Of a stretch of 64,000 nt of DNA, positions 8,500 to 17,399 are shown piece after piece. Both the position numbers and the translations under genes were made by a program. Positions within the stretch are counted from its first letter, which is position 1. Each line of letters begins with the position of its first letter. The notes beneath the pieces were generated by a model. The model was given only the letters and a program-made list of their open reading frames with translations. It made no database searches and was not told the DNA's origin. The DNA comes from an uncultured Lachnospiraceae bacterium. Lineage in GTDB: Bacteria > Bacillota > Clostridia > Lachnospirales > Lachnospiraceae. The DNA lies in assembly GCA_900548905.1 (NCBI GenBank), contig URMK01000033.1:1-64000 (forward strand), read 5' to 3'.

Positions 8500-9891
8500 A
8501 TGAATCAAACGGAATCCAGGAAAAGACTGCTGGTTTTACTTATATCATATGTAGGGCTGCTGGCTATGCTGGGCGGCTATGCCGTGGCTTATTTCGGTTA
8601 TTATTATCCTGCTATCCTCAGATATGACACAAAGCTGTATTTTAAAGGCCATCTGTTAATCCTGTTCTTTTACCTGGTGGTCCTGTTCTTTTTTTCCAGG
8701 ACCTACGGAGGCCTGAAGGTGGGGTATCTCAAGCCCATGGAGGTTTTCGGATCCCAGATATTCGCCCTGCTGTGCACCAATATTTTTTCTTATCTGCAGA
8801 TGGCGATGATCCACGGCAGCCTGATACCTCCGCTGCAGCTGTTTATGGCGTTTTTGGGACAGGTGGTGTTTGCCGCCTGCTATACGTATCTGGCGAACCG
8901 GATTTACCGGAAGCTTTTTCCTCCCAGACAGCTTCTTCTGATTTATGGGGACAGGCCGATTGAGGATATCCTGCAGAAATTTGCCAGCAGAAAGGATAAA
9001 TATAATATTTCCAAATGCCTGAATATATCGGCCGGTGCGGATGCTATCCTGGATGAAATCGAAAAGGGGTACGGCGGTGTGGTGCTGTGGGATATTCCCA
9101 CAGGTGTGAGGAATAAGCTGATTAAATATTGCTACAGCCGTTCCGTCCGTATTTATATGATGCCTAAAATCCCGGATGTCATTATCAAGGGATCGGAACA
9201 GCTGCATCTTTTTGATACCCCCATTTTCCTTACAAGAGAATTTAATCTTACGGTGGAACAACGGATTATCAAACGGTGTATTGATATCGTATGCGCCCTG
9301 CTTCTGCTGGTGGCGGCCTCCCCCTTTATGCTGATCACGGCAGTTGTGATCAAGCTGTATGACGGCGGCCCGGTTCTGTACAAGCAGATCCGGTGCACCA
9401 GGGATGCCAGGGAATTTAAGATATTGAAGTTCCGCAGTATGCGTGTGGATGCGGAAAAGGATGGAGTGGCCAGGCTCGCCGCCAAAAACGATTCCCGGAT
9501 TACCCCGGTGGGTAAATTCATCCGTGCGGTACGTATTGACGAGCTTCCCCAGCTCATCAATATTCTCAAGGGGGAAATGTCCTTTATCGGTCCCCGTCCG
9601 GAACGGCCGGAAATCATTGCCCGCTACATGGAGGAAATGCCGGAATTCGCTTTCCGTATGAAGGTGAAGGCAGGGCTGGCAGGCTATGCACAGGTCTACG
9701 GAAAATACAATACCACTCCTTATGATAAACTGAAGCTGGATTTGACTTATATTGAGGATTATACGGTGTGGATGGATATCAAGCTGATGCTTCTGACTTT
9801 GAAGATCCTGTTTAAGGCGGAGAGTACGGAGGGTGTGGATACCGCGCAGATCACGGCGATGAAGTCGGATTCCGAAGAGGATAATAGTTGA
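8500..9891 (+). CDS. Polytopic undecaprenyl-phosphate sugar phosphotransferase (WbaP/CpsE type)
   Basis: This 463-residue enzyme starts a repeat unit by moving a sugar-1-phosphate from a nucleotide sugar to undecaprenyl phosphate. Several N-terminal membrane helices (about residues 10-140) and a central domain precede a C-terminal catalytic domain from about 250. That domain carries KFRSMRVDAEKDG, DELPQL and FIGPRPERPE, the standard bacterial sugar transferase signature. GGGAG precedes the ATG. The Wzz-like gene follows with a TGATG overlap. It is the initiating enzyme of the region A polymer; a second, monotopic initiator lies at 57250. Confidence 0.93.
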   Translation: MNQTESRKRLLVLLISYVGLLAMLGGYAVAYFGYYYPAILRYDTKLYFKGHLLILFFYLVVLFFFSRTYGGLKVGYLKPMEVFGSQIFALLCTNIFSYLQMAMIHGSLIPPLQLFMAFLGQVVFAACYTYLANRIYRKLFPPRQLLLIYGDRPIEDILQKFASRKDKYNISKCLNISAGADAILDEIEKGYGGVVLWDIPTGVRNKLIKYCYSRSVRIYMMPKIPDVIIKGSEQLHLFDTPIFLTREFNLTVEQRIIKRCIDIVCALLLLVAASPFMLITAVVIKLYDGGPVLYKQIRCTRDAREFKILKFRSMRVDAEKDGVARLAAKNDSRITPVGKFIRAVRIDELPQLINILKGEMSFIGPRPERPEIIARYMEEMPEFAFRMKVKAGLAGYAQVYGKYNTTPYDKLKLDLTYIEDYTVWMDIKLMLLTLKILFKAESTEGVDTAQITAMKSDSEEDNS

Positions 9892-10970
9892 TGAAAGAAG
9901 AAAAATTCTGGCAGGAGGGCATGGACGGAAAGCGTTTTGCCCTCTGTCTTTTCCGTAAGATATGGATGCTTCTGGCTGCGGCCCTCATTGGAGGGGCGGC
10001 TGCAGGAGGAATTTATTTGTTCCAGGCCCTGGTGCTGGCAGGACCTGTTCAGTATCAGGTGTTTTCCCAATACCGGATTTATTTTGACAAGGATAAATAC
10101 GGGGAAATTGCAGATTATTATAATGCCTATACCTGGGGGGAAATTATGAAAACCGACCAGGTGGTGGATTTTGTGATGGAAGCGCTTCCGGAAGGAATAA
10201 CCAAGGAACAGGTGAAGGAATCGGTCTCTGTGGGGCAGATGAATGATATCAAGATTATGCCTTTGTATATCACTACCGAAGATGCCGCCCTGTCGGAGGA
10301 GATCGCCCGGGGTTATGTATATGGTCTGGGAGAGTTTGCCCGTTCCATTGAGGGGCTGAGCGATATGCAGTGTTGGCTGGTGGAGCCTGCGGTTCCAGTG
10401 GAGAGGGCCACAAAAACAGGCAATGCCGTCGGCCTTGGGTCTGTCTGCGGTGCGCTTCTTCTGTTTCTTGTTTTGACTTTCCGTTATATTGTGGACGATT
10501 CCATCTATCTGGAGGAGGATTTCCGGAAACGTTGTACGGCCCCCCTGCTGGGTATTCTTACCTGTAAGAAAAATGAAAAGCTGAAACAGGAGCTTGCAAC
10601 GAATGCCGCCTATCTTCTGAAAGGGGCCAAAGGGCTTTGCGTGATAGAGGTGGGAAAAGGGAAGAATGCCGGCTGGCGGAAAGGAACGGAAACGGATTCC
10701 GACAAGCGGCGTGGAGAAGTGGAAGCCGTGCTGACGGCCTGCATGGCGGATGGTTCAGCACTCAATTGGGCGGCCTGGCCTTTCGGGCAAAAGGACTGTG
10801 AGGATATGCGCAGGAAAGATGGCGCTGTTCTGGTGGTGCCCTGGGGGAACGGAAACGGCAGGGCCCTGACCCATATCCTGCTGCAGCTGGAAAAACAGCA
10901 GATACCTGTGAGAGGGGCTATTCTCACGGATGCGGATGATAAATTCCTGAAGGCCTATTACAGAAAGTGA
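9891..10970 (+). CDS. Wzz/CpsC-like chain-length protein with degenerate CpsD-like domain
   Basis: The 359-residue protein has membrane helices at about residues 20-42 and 178-198 that bracket an extracytoplasmic domain, the layout of CpsC/Wzz chain-length regulators. Beyond the second helix lie about 160 residues resembling the BY-kinase (CpsD) fold: a segment ending CTAPLLGIL, a central AVLVVPWGNGNGRALTHILL, and the tail GAILTDADDKFLKAYY. Where the Walker A loop is expected the sequence reads KGLCVIEVGKGKNAG and continues without a GxxGxGK[ST] motif. The kinase part is therefore probably inactive and structural. The ATG overlaps the stop of the initiating transferase. Confidence 0.75.
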   Translation: MKEEKFWQEGMDGKRFALCLFRKIWMLLAAALIGGAAAGGIYLFQALVLAGPVQYQVFSQYRIYFDKDKYGEIADYYNAYTWGEIMKTDQVVDFVMEALPEGITKEQVKESVSVGQMNDIKIMPLYITTEDAALSEEIARGYVYGLGEFARSIEGLSDMQCWLVEPAVPVERATKTGNAVGLGSVCGALLLFLVLTFRYIVDDSIYLEEDFRKRCTAPLLGILTCKKNEKLKQELATNAAYLLKGAKGLCVIEVGKGKNAGWRKGTETDSDKRRGEVEAVLTACMADGSALNWAAWPFGQKDCEDMRRKDGAVLVVPWGNGNGRALTHILLQLEKQQIPVRGAILTDADDKFLKAYYRK

Positions 10971-10977
10971 GAACGAA

Positions 10978-11757
10978 ATGAAGCTGGAAATTCTTGTTTC
11001 CGCAGTGAATGAGGATGTGGATACGCTGGCAGAGCGTATGAATCTTCAGGCGGACGCTGTTATTGTAAACCAATGCGGGGAAAATACCTATAAGGAATAT
11101 CGTTACCAGGAGCATCGGATAAGGTGCTACAGCTTTGCGGAGCGGGGAGTGGGCCTTTCCCGGAATAACTGCCTTATGCGGGCGGAAGGGGATATCTGCC
11201 TGTTTGCAGACGAAGATATTATTTACCGTCCCGGTGCCGTCAGGGCCATAGAGGCGGAGTTTGTTAAAAATCCCGGGGCCGATATGATTCTGTTTAACAT
11301 GGAGGTGCCCGAGGACAGGGCGACCTACCATATAGACGGCTATGGGAGGGTGCGCTGGTATAACTGCGGAAGGTATCCCACCTACAGCTTTGCGGCAAAG
11401 ACGGAGAAACTGAGAGAAGCGAATATCTCCTTTTCCCTTTTGTTCGGGGGCGGCGCCAAATACAGCAACGGGGAGGACAGCCTGTTTCTGGCGGAATGCA
11501 TCCGGAAAGGGCTGAAGGTTTATAAGGCCCCTGTCACCATAGGGAAAGAGAACGGAAGGCCCTCCACCTGGTTTCATGGATATAATGAGAAGTTTTTTTA
11601 TGACAGAGGCGTGCTTTACCGTTTCCTGTACGGGAAGGCGGCGTATCTCATGGCTCTGCGTTTCCTGTATAAGCAAAAAGAGGTTATGTGCAGAGAGTAC
11701 TCCTTTGGTGAGGCGTTTGCCCTGATGAGAAAAGGGATTCATATGCGAGAGGTATAA
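10978..11757 (+). CDS. Family 2-like glycosyltransferase
   Basis: The product is a 259-residue soluble protein. It lacks the canonical VSIIIP start but reads MKLEILVSAVNEDVDTLAER, then GVGLSRNNCLMRAEGD and FADEDIIYRPG, which form a GT2-type donor site with an acidic metal motif near residue 80. It probably adds one residue of the repeat unit at the cytoplasmic membrane face. It follows the chain-length gene by seven bases and is separated from the polymerase gene by two hairpins. Confidence 0.75.
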   Translation: MKLEILVSAVNEDVDTLAERMNLQADAVIVNQCGENTYKEYRYQEHRIRCYSFAERGVGLSRNNCLMRAEGDICLFADEDIIYRPGAVRAIEAEFVKNPGADMILFNMEVPEDRATYHIDGYGRVRWYNCGRYPTYSFAAKTEKLREANISFSLLFGGGAKYSNGEDSLFLAECIRKGLKVYKAPVTIGKENGRPSTWFHGYNEKFFYDRGVLYRFLYGKAAYLMALRFLYKQKEVMCREYSFGEAFALMRKGIHMREV

Positions 11758-11815
11758 GTTTGAAAGTTCCTTTCAAACGATTCATTCACGCAGTATCGCA
11801 GGCAAGCCTGCGATA
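11758..11815 (+). repeat. Two consecutive perfect hairpins before the polymerase gene
   Basis: GTTTGAAAG and CTTTCAAAC (11758-11778) are perfect arms around TTC. TATCGCAGGC and GCCTGCGATA (11794-11815) are perfect ten-base arms around AA. No T-tract follows either, so simple termination is unlikely. RNA processing, stability or access to the next ribosome site are possible roles. Confidence 0.6.
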
Positions 11816-11831
11816 TACAGGGGGTATAACA

Positions 11832-12986
11832 ATGATTTTTTACGGGCTTCTGGGCGCGGCTGCCATAGCGCTGGCATGTCTGGTTAATCAGGAGACTGCC
11901 GGCAGGGAGCATGGGGCCGGTGCAGTTACGAGGCGGCAGGCTATGAACGGGGCTGTGTTGTTTACGTTGTTTCTGCTTATGGCCGGCGTCGCCTCCCTGC
12001 GCATCGATGTGGGAAACGATTACGGGAATTATGTGACCACCTTCCACGAAATCTATGTGGGCGGCTATGTGGTGACGGAACCGGGGTTCAATCTTTTGGT
12101 AAAGCTGCTGTACCTGTTGGCGGGCGGGGAAAATTATCTGCTGGTATTTGGTTTCTTTGCGGTGGTTACCGCGATCCTTTTTCTGAAGGCCATGTATGAT
12201 CAGAGCGTGGATTTTACCATCTCCTTCGCTTTGTTCATGCTGCTTGGACTTTATTTCAGGACCTTTAATACGGTGCGGTATTATTTTGTCCTTGCCATTA
12301 CGCTGTACAGTCTGCGGTATGTGCTGAAAAAGGAATATGGGAAATTTATTTTGCTCATCCTGTTTGCGGCACTGTTTCATAAATCGGTGCTGATCGTGAT
12401 TCCTCTGTACCTGATTGCTTCCTGCCGCTGGAAAAAATGGCAGGTTATCCTGGGAAGCATTCTGGCGGCAAGCCTTCCGCTTTTCCGGGAATTCTGGATG
12501 GGCGTGGTACTGAAGCTGTATCCCTCTTATCAGAATACTATCTATCTGCAGAAGGACACCGGCCTGGAGGGAAGCCTGATGGGGATTATCCGCTGTGCCG
12601 CCGTATTGGTGCTGGGATGCTGTGCCTACCGGGAAACGATTAAGGAAAATAAGGCGAATCTGCTGTATTTTAAATTGAATTTGCTGGGGCTGGCCCTGTA
12701 TACATGCGCTTCCTTTCTTCCGCTTGTATCCCGTTTCGGGTATTATCTGATCACGGCCCAGGTGTTTCTGGTGCCGGGCATCCTGAAAAATATGCCGGAT
12801 ACCCTTCAAGGCGGCAAATCCCTGCGTAATAAGAAAAGAATCATGTATGCTTTTACAGCGGCCTTCTGCCTGTTGTATTTTGTATATTTTTTACTGACGG
12901 CACACCAGGAAGGCGTGCGTGTGCTGCCTTATCACAGTTGGATTTTCACAGAAAAGGAATGGTTGAATGGCTCATTTATTTTTTAG
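11832..12986 (+). CDS. EpsG-type polysaccharide polymerase
   Basis: This 384-residue protein has about ten membrane helices and the EpsG/Wzy-like start MIFYGLLGAAAIALACLVNQ. It continues with ASLRIDVGNDYGNYVTTF, the short loop after the second helix that marks the EpsG family. It likely polymerises flipped repeat units outside the membrane. The ATG at 11832 is preceded by AGGGGGT. An in-frame TTG at 11760 would place the two hairpins inside the coding region and has no ribosome site. Its last 20 bases overlap the next GT2 gene. Confidence 0.85.
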   Translation: MIFYGLLGAAAIALACLVNQETAGREHGAGAVTRRQAMNGAVLFTLFLLMAGVASLRIDVGNDYGNYVTTFHEIYVGGYVVTEPGFNLLVKLLYLLAGGENYLLVFGFFAVVTAILFLKAMYDQSVDFTISFALFMLLGLYFRTFNTVRYYFVLAITLYSLRYVLKKEYGKFILLILFAALFHKSVLIVIPLYLIASCRWKKWQVILGSILAASLPLFREFWMGVVLKLYPSYQNTIYLQKDTGLEGSLMGIIRCAAVLVLGCCAYRETIKENKANLLYFKLNLLGLALYTCASFLPLVSRFGYYLITAQVFLVPGILKNMPDTLQGGKSLRNKKRIMYAFTAAFCLLYFVYFLLTAHQEGVRVLPYHSWIFTEKEWLNGSFIF

Positions 12987-13815
12987 TATAGTGGTGGCGG
13001 CCTTAAATCCGGGGGACAAGCTTTTCTCCACGCTTCACAGCATCCTGGATCAGGATTACGGGAATTTTGAAATTATAATCAAGGACGGGGGGAGTACGGA
13101 CGGATCGGTACAGCGTCTGTTCGGGGAAGGGGTACCGCGGGAAATACCGGCGGACAGCAGGATCCGTTTTTTCCAGGAACCGGACGGCGGTATTTATGAC
13201 GGTATGAACCAGGCCGTGAAGAGGGTGCAGGGACAGTATGTGCTTTTCCTGAACTGCGGGGATCGGTTTTTCAGCCGGAGCGTTCTGTCAAAGGCCGCCT
13301 CCTTTATGGAACGTTGGCAGGGAGAGAACGGCGGAAAGGGACGGTGCTGCATCTTTTACGGGCATCAGTTTAACCAGCTGCAGAACACGCCGGTACATTC
13401 GGCTCCTGTCATGAATGATTTTACCTGTTACCGGAATGTGCCCTGCCATCAGGTCTGCTTCTATGATGCCGGGCTTTTTGAACAGCGGGGATATGATACG
13501 GATTACCGGGTGCGGGCGGATTATGAACATTTTCTGTATGCGGTCTATGATAAAAAGGCTCTGGCGGTTTATATGCCGGTAACAGTGGCTTTTTATGAGG
13601 GCGGCGGATTTTCGGAAACAAAGGAAAACAGAAAGCGATCCGCACTGGAACATAAGGTGATAACCCGGTACTATCTGGGGTGGGGGAAAAGCACGCTGTA
13701 CGCTTTTCTGATGCTGGTTTCCCTGGCTCCGCTGCGCACCAGGATCGCGGAAAGCCCTGTGATGTCCGGTGCCTATAATAAGGTGAAATCAGCCATTTAC
13801 GGAAGGAGAAAGTAA
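12967..13815 (+). CDS. Family 2 glycosyltransferase
   Basis: The product is a 282-residue GT2 protein with FSIVVAALNPGDKLFSTLHS, DGGSTDGS near residue 40 and GGIYDGMNQAV near 80. This is the pattern of EPS transferases related to WcaA/WcaE-type enzymes with a NCGD motif in place of the usual DxD. It starts 20 bases inside the polymerase gene, so translation is probably coupled. Sugar specificity is not readable. Confidence 0.85.
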   Translation: MAHLFFSIVVAALNPGDKLFSTLHSILDQDYGNFEIIIKDGGSTDGSVQRLFGEGVPREIPADSRIRFFQEPDGGIYDGMNQAVKRVQGQYVLFLNCGDRFFSRSVLSKAASFMERWQGENGGKGRCCIFYGHQFNQLQNTPVHSAPVMNDFTCYRNVPCHQVCFYDAGLFEQRGYDTDYRVRADYEHFLYAVYDKKALAVYMPVTVAFYEGGGFSETKENRKRSALEHKVITRYYLGWGKSTLYAFLMLVSLAPLRTRIAESPVMSGAYNKVKSAIYGRRK

Positions 13816-13817
13816 GC

Positions 13818-15158
13818 ATGCGTATTTTATGGCTGTGCAATATCTGCCCGCCAGCGGTGGCTCTTGCATTGGGGCAAAGGTACAGTGTGCGGGAGGGCTG
13901 GCTGACCGGCGTATTAAACCGGTTTTTGACGGAGCATGAGACGGATATGGAGCTTGCCGTCTGTTTTCCGGCAGAGGGGGAGCTTGCCGCATACCAGAAA
14001 AAAACGGTGCTCCGGGAACTTTCTGAGAAGGCGGAGGACGGGGGGACGCCTTCCGGGGAAAAAGAGGTTATGGTTTATGGCTTCCGGGAGAACCTGAAGC
14101 GGCCTGAAATTTACGACTGTTGTATGGAAAAAAGATTTGCTGAAATTCTTGCGGATTTCCAACCGGATCTTGTCCATATTTTCGGGACCGAATTCCCTCA
14201 TGCCCTTGCTATGGTGCGAAGCTTCGGAAAGCCGGAACGTATTCTGGTGGGAATTCAGGGACTGGTTGGGGAATGTGCGGAAAGCTATATGGCGGATTTG
14301 CCGCTGCCGGTACAGAAAAGGGCCACCTTCCGGGATAGGATACGTAAGGACAGCCTGCGCCAGCAGCAGGAAAAGTTCCGTATCCGCGGGGAACGGGAAA
14401 GGCTGGTGCTGCAGGGAAGCGCTCATGTGACCGGACGGACGGAATTTGACCGGCGGGGTTCGCTTGCATGCAATCCCCGGCTTATATACCATAAAATGAA
14501 TGAAACCATGCGTTCCTGTTTCTATGAAGGAAAATGGAAACGGGGGCAATGCAGGTCTTATGAAATATTTGCCAGCCAGGGGGATTATCCGCTGAAGGGC
14601 TTTCATTATCTGCTCCGGGCTATGCCGGAAATCCTGGAGAAATTTCCCGCAGCCCATGTGAGTGTGGCGGGAAACAGTATAACTGCCTATGGCAGCAGGA
14701 AAGAGAAACTGAAAATTTCCGGGTACGGAAAGTATCTCCGGGATATTATCCAGGAAAACGGACTGGAGGACAAGGTTTCCGTGCTGGGCCAGCTTTCCGA
14801 CAGACAGATGGAGGAGGCCTATCTTGGCAGCCATGTGTTTGTATGCCCTTCTGCGCTGGAAAATTCGCCTAATTCCCTGGGCGAGGCTATGCTGCTGGGC
14901 CTGCCCTGCATCGCGGCGCGTACGGGCGGCATTCCGGACATGGCGGAGGATGGGAAAAGCGCCTTATTTTTTGAAAAAGGGGATATCCACGGGCTGGCCC
15001 AAAGTGTCATCCGGGTATTTGAAGAGGACGGTCTGGCCCAGGAGCTGTCGGAAGCAGCCAGGGAGCGGGCCTTCCGGAATCATGACGGAAATGAAAATTA
15101 CAGGCGGCTGATGGAGATATACCGTGAAATATTGCAGGAAAACAAGGAGCGGCCATGA
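13818..15158 (+). CDS. Family 4 glycosyltransferase (GT-B fold)
   Basis: This 446-residue retaining transferase has a two-domain GT-B layout. The acceptor domain starts MRILWLCNICPP, and the C-terminal donor domain carries the EX7E-type ENSPNSLGE motif near residue 350 followed by GLPCIAARTGGIPDM. A strong AAGGAGAAAG site precedes the ATG. The stop overlaps the start of the next gene (ATGA). It likely acts on the region A lipid-linked repeat unit. Confidence 0.88.
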   Translation: MRILWLCNICPPAVALALGQRYSVREGWLTGVLNRFLTEHETDMELAVCFPAEGELAAYQKKTVLRELSEKAEDGGTPSGEKEVMVYGFRENLKRPEIYDCCMEKRFAEILADFQPDLVHIFGTEFPHALAMVRSFGKPERILVGIQGLVGECAESYMADLPLPVQKRATFRDRIRKDSLRQQQEKFRIRGERERLVLQGSAHVTGRTEFDRRGSLACNPRLIYHKMNETMRSCFYEGKWKRGQCRSYEIFASQGDYPLKGFHYLLRAMPEILEKFPAAHVSVAGNSITAYGSRKEKLKISGYGKYLRDIIQENGLEDKVSVLGQLSDRQMEEAYLGSHVFVCPSALENSPNSLGEAMLLGLPCIAARTGGIPDMAEDGKSALFFEKGDIHGLAQSVIRVFEEDGLAQELSEAARERAFRNHDGNENYRRLMEIYREILQENKERP

Positions 15159-17374
15159 AACTAACCTTCATTTCTAACTACATCAATCACCATCAAATCC
15201 CTTTCTGCAACGGTTTATTCCAGGAGCTGGGAGAGGATTTTACCTTTATACAGACGGAGCCTATGGAGGAGGAGCGGGTGCGGATGGGCTGGGCGCTGGA
15301 TGTCCGGTCCATTCCCTATGTGCATCTGCTTTACGAAGAGGAGGAGATCTGCCGGAGTCTGATTGACGGCTGTGATCTGCTGCTGGCCGGGTGGATGGAG
15401 AACGAAGAAGTGATCGAAAAGCGGCTCGGCAGCGGAAAGCCGGCAATCCGTATCAGCGAACGGATATACCGGGAAGGGCAGTGGAAGGCCATATCCCCAA
15501 AGGGGCTGCTCCACAAATACCGGGAGCACATCCGGTATCGGAACAAGCCGGTATATCTGCTGTGTGCAGGGGCCTATGTGGCTTCGGATTTTTCCCTGAT
15601 CCATGCATATCCGGGGAAAAAGTTCCGCTTCGGTTATTTCCCGGAAAAAAAGGAATATGCCGGCGGGGAACTGGAGCGGATGAAAGGATCGGGCGAGGAG
15701 ATACAGCTTGTGTGGGCCGGCCGCCTGATGCCTTTGAAGCATCCCGAATTCGTGGTGAGGCTGGGCGGGGATTTAGCGCGGATGGGTTATTCTTTTCATA
15801 TTCATCTCATCGGCAGCGGGGAGATGGAGGAAACGATACGGCAGGATATCCGAAGCATTGGGCTGGAGGAGCGGATTACCATGTATGGGTTTCTGGAGCC
15901 TGCCCGGGTAAGGGAGAGAATGGAAAAAAGCCATATCCATCTTTTTACCAGCAATCATCTGGAAGGCTGGGGAGCCGTGGTGAATGAAGCCATGAACAGC
16001 GGCTGCGCCGTGGTGGCAAACCGGGAAGCGGGAGCGGTTCCTTACCTCATAGAACATGGGAAAAACGGCATGATTTACTCCGGCGGAAGCTATGAGGAAT
16101 TCCGGAAGGCCGTCTGCTTTCTGATGGAAAACGGAGAGGAAAGAAGAAGGATGGGACAGAGAGCCTATGAAACGGTCTCCCGTCTCTGGAATGCGGAGAA
16201 TGCGGCAAAGCAATGCCTGCGGTTTTATGAAAACCTGCGGGAGGGCAGGGTGGAACCGCCCTGTGAAGGGCCGTTCAGTGTGGCTCCTGTCATATGGCCG
16301 GGAAGAAAGGGGAAATATCCACAGCCATTCTTGCAGGAACAAACTTTATGGAGCGCTGGAATGAGAGAACCACTTATTTCTGTCATTATCCCGATTTATA
16401 ATATAATGGACTGTCTGGAACGCTGTGTGGAATCGGTGTGTGCCCAAACGTACGGAAATCTGGAAATCCTGCTGGTAGACGACGGGTCTACGGACGGCAC
16501 TGCCCGGCTGTGTGATGAGCTGGCCCGCAGGGACGGGAGGATCCGGGTGTTCCACAAGCCCAACGGAGGTTCCTCCTCCGCCAGGAATTATGGAATAGAA
16601 CGGGCGGAGGGAGAATATCTTGGTTTCGTGGACAGCGACGATTATATCGAGCCGGAGATGTATGCCCGGCTGATGGAACAGGCGCAGAAGGGCGGCTGGC
16701 AGATGGTGCAGGCCTCCAGAGATGAAATCGGTGAAAATGGGGATAAGAGGCCGGATGTATGCCGGCCGCCCGAACAGATTTGTTTTATGACCAGCGAAGA
16801 GTTCCTGCGTGAGCTTTTGCTTCACAGAGGGGACTGCTCCTTCTGCACCAAGCTCACGTCCAGAAATCTGTTGGGGGACAGGAGATTCCCGGAGGGCGAA
16901 CTGAATGAGGACTTTTTTCTTCTGGTAGAGCTTCTGCAGGAAAACGCCGGCGTCTGCATCCTGCCCCTGCAGCTGTACCATGTATATTACCGGATAGGAA
17001 GCAATACCAGGAAAAAGGATAAAAAATGTTTTTCCCGGGTTTTTGTAGATATTGTGCGGAATGCGGATTATGTGCAGGGCGTGGTGGAAAAGAAATATCC
17101 GGCTCTTGCAGGGGAAGCAGTCCGTTTCGGACTGTACCAGAGACTGGATTATCTGCTTCATATACCGGTGGAACAAATGGTTTCCGGCGATCCTTTTTAT
17201 ACGGCAGTTAAAAAATACTGCCGGGCCCATACGGCAGATACCATAAAATCACCTTATTTAACCCGAAAACAAAAGATTTACCTGCTGCTCTTATCTGCCG
17301 CTCCCAAGACGGTGCGCAGATTACATGGTGTGGTGATGAGGCTGAGAAAGTCAAATACCCCGCCGCAGGTATAG
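15155..17374 (+). CDS. Fused GT4-GT2 bifunctional glycosyltransferase
   Basis: One 739-residue frame holds two complete transferases. Residues 1 to about 365 form a GT4 with the EX7E motif EGWGAVVNE and a C-terminal donor domain. A linker of about 40 residues follows. Residue 403 begins MREPLISVIIPIYN, a typical GT2 start, with DDGSTDGT and VDSDDYIE behind it. The ATG for residue 403 (16361) has a weak GGAG upstream, so separate internal initiation is possible. The two activities may add consecutive sugars. The gene overlaps the GT4 gene before it by four bases. Confidence 0.88.
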   Translation: MKLTFISNYINHHQIPFCNGLFQELGEDFTFIQTEPMEEERVRMGWALDVRSIPYVHLLYEEEEICRSLIDGCDLLLAGWMENEEVIEKRLGSGKPAIRISERIYREGQWKAISPKGLLHKYREHIRYRNKPVYLLCAGAYVASDFSLIHAYPGKKFRFGYFPEKKEYAGGELERMKGSGEEIQLVWAGRLMPLKHPEFVVRLGGDLARMGYSFHIHLIGSGEMEETIRQDIRSIGLEERITMYGFLEPARVRERMEKSHIHLFTSNHLEGWGAVVNEAMNSGCAVVANREAGAVPYLIEHGKNGMIYSGGSYEEFRKAVCFLMENGEERRRMGQRAYETVSRLWNAENAAKQCLRFYENLREGRVEPPCEGPFSVAPVIWPGRKGKYPQPFLQEQTLWSAGMREPLISVIIPIYNIMDCLERCVESVCAQTYGNLEILLVDDGSTDGTARLCDELARRDGRIRVFHKPNGGSSSARNYGIERAEGEYLGFVDSDDYIEPEMYARLMEQAQKGGWQMVQASRDEIGENGDKRPDVCRPPEQICFMTSEEFLRELLLHRGDCSFCTKLTSRNLLGDRRFPEGELNEDFFLLVELLQENAGVCILPLQLYHVYYRIGSNTRKKDKKCFSRVFVDIVRNADYVQGVVEKKYPALAGEAVRFGLYQRLDYLLHIPVEQMVSGDPFYTAVKKYCRAHTADTIKSPYLTRKQKIYLLLLSAAPKTVRRLHGVVMRLRKSNTPPQV

Positions 17375-17399
17375 GCCGGGACGGGAAAGGGGGCTGTGA

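Noticed and set aside
16361..17374. Separate GT2 gene starting at 16361
   Set aside because: The frame is open from the GT4 part without a stop and the internal ribosome site is weak, so one fused gene is the simpler reading.
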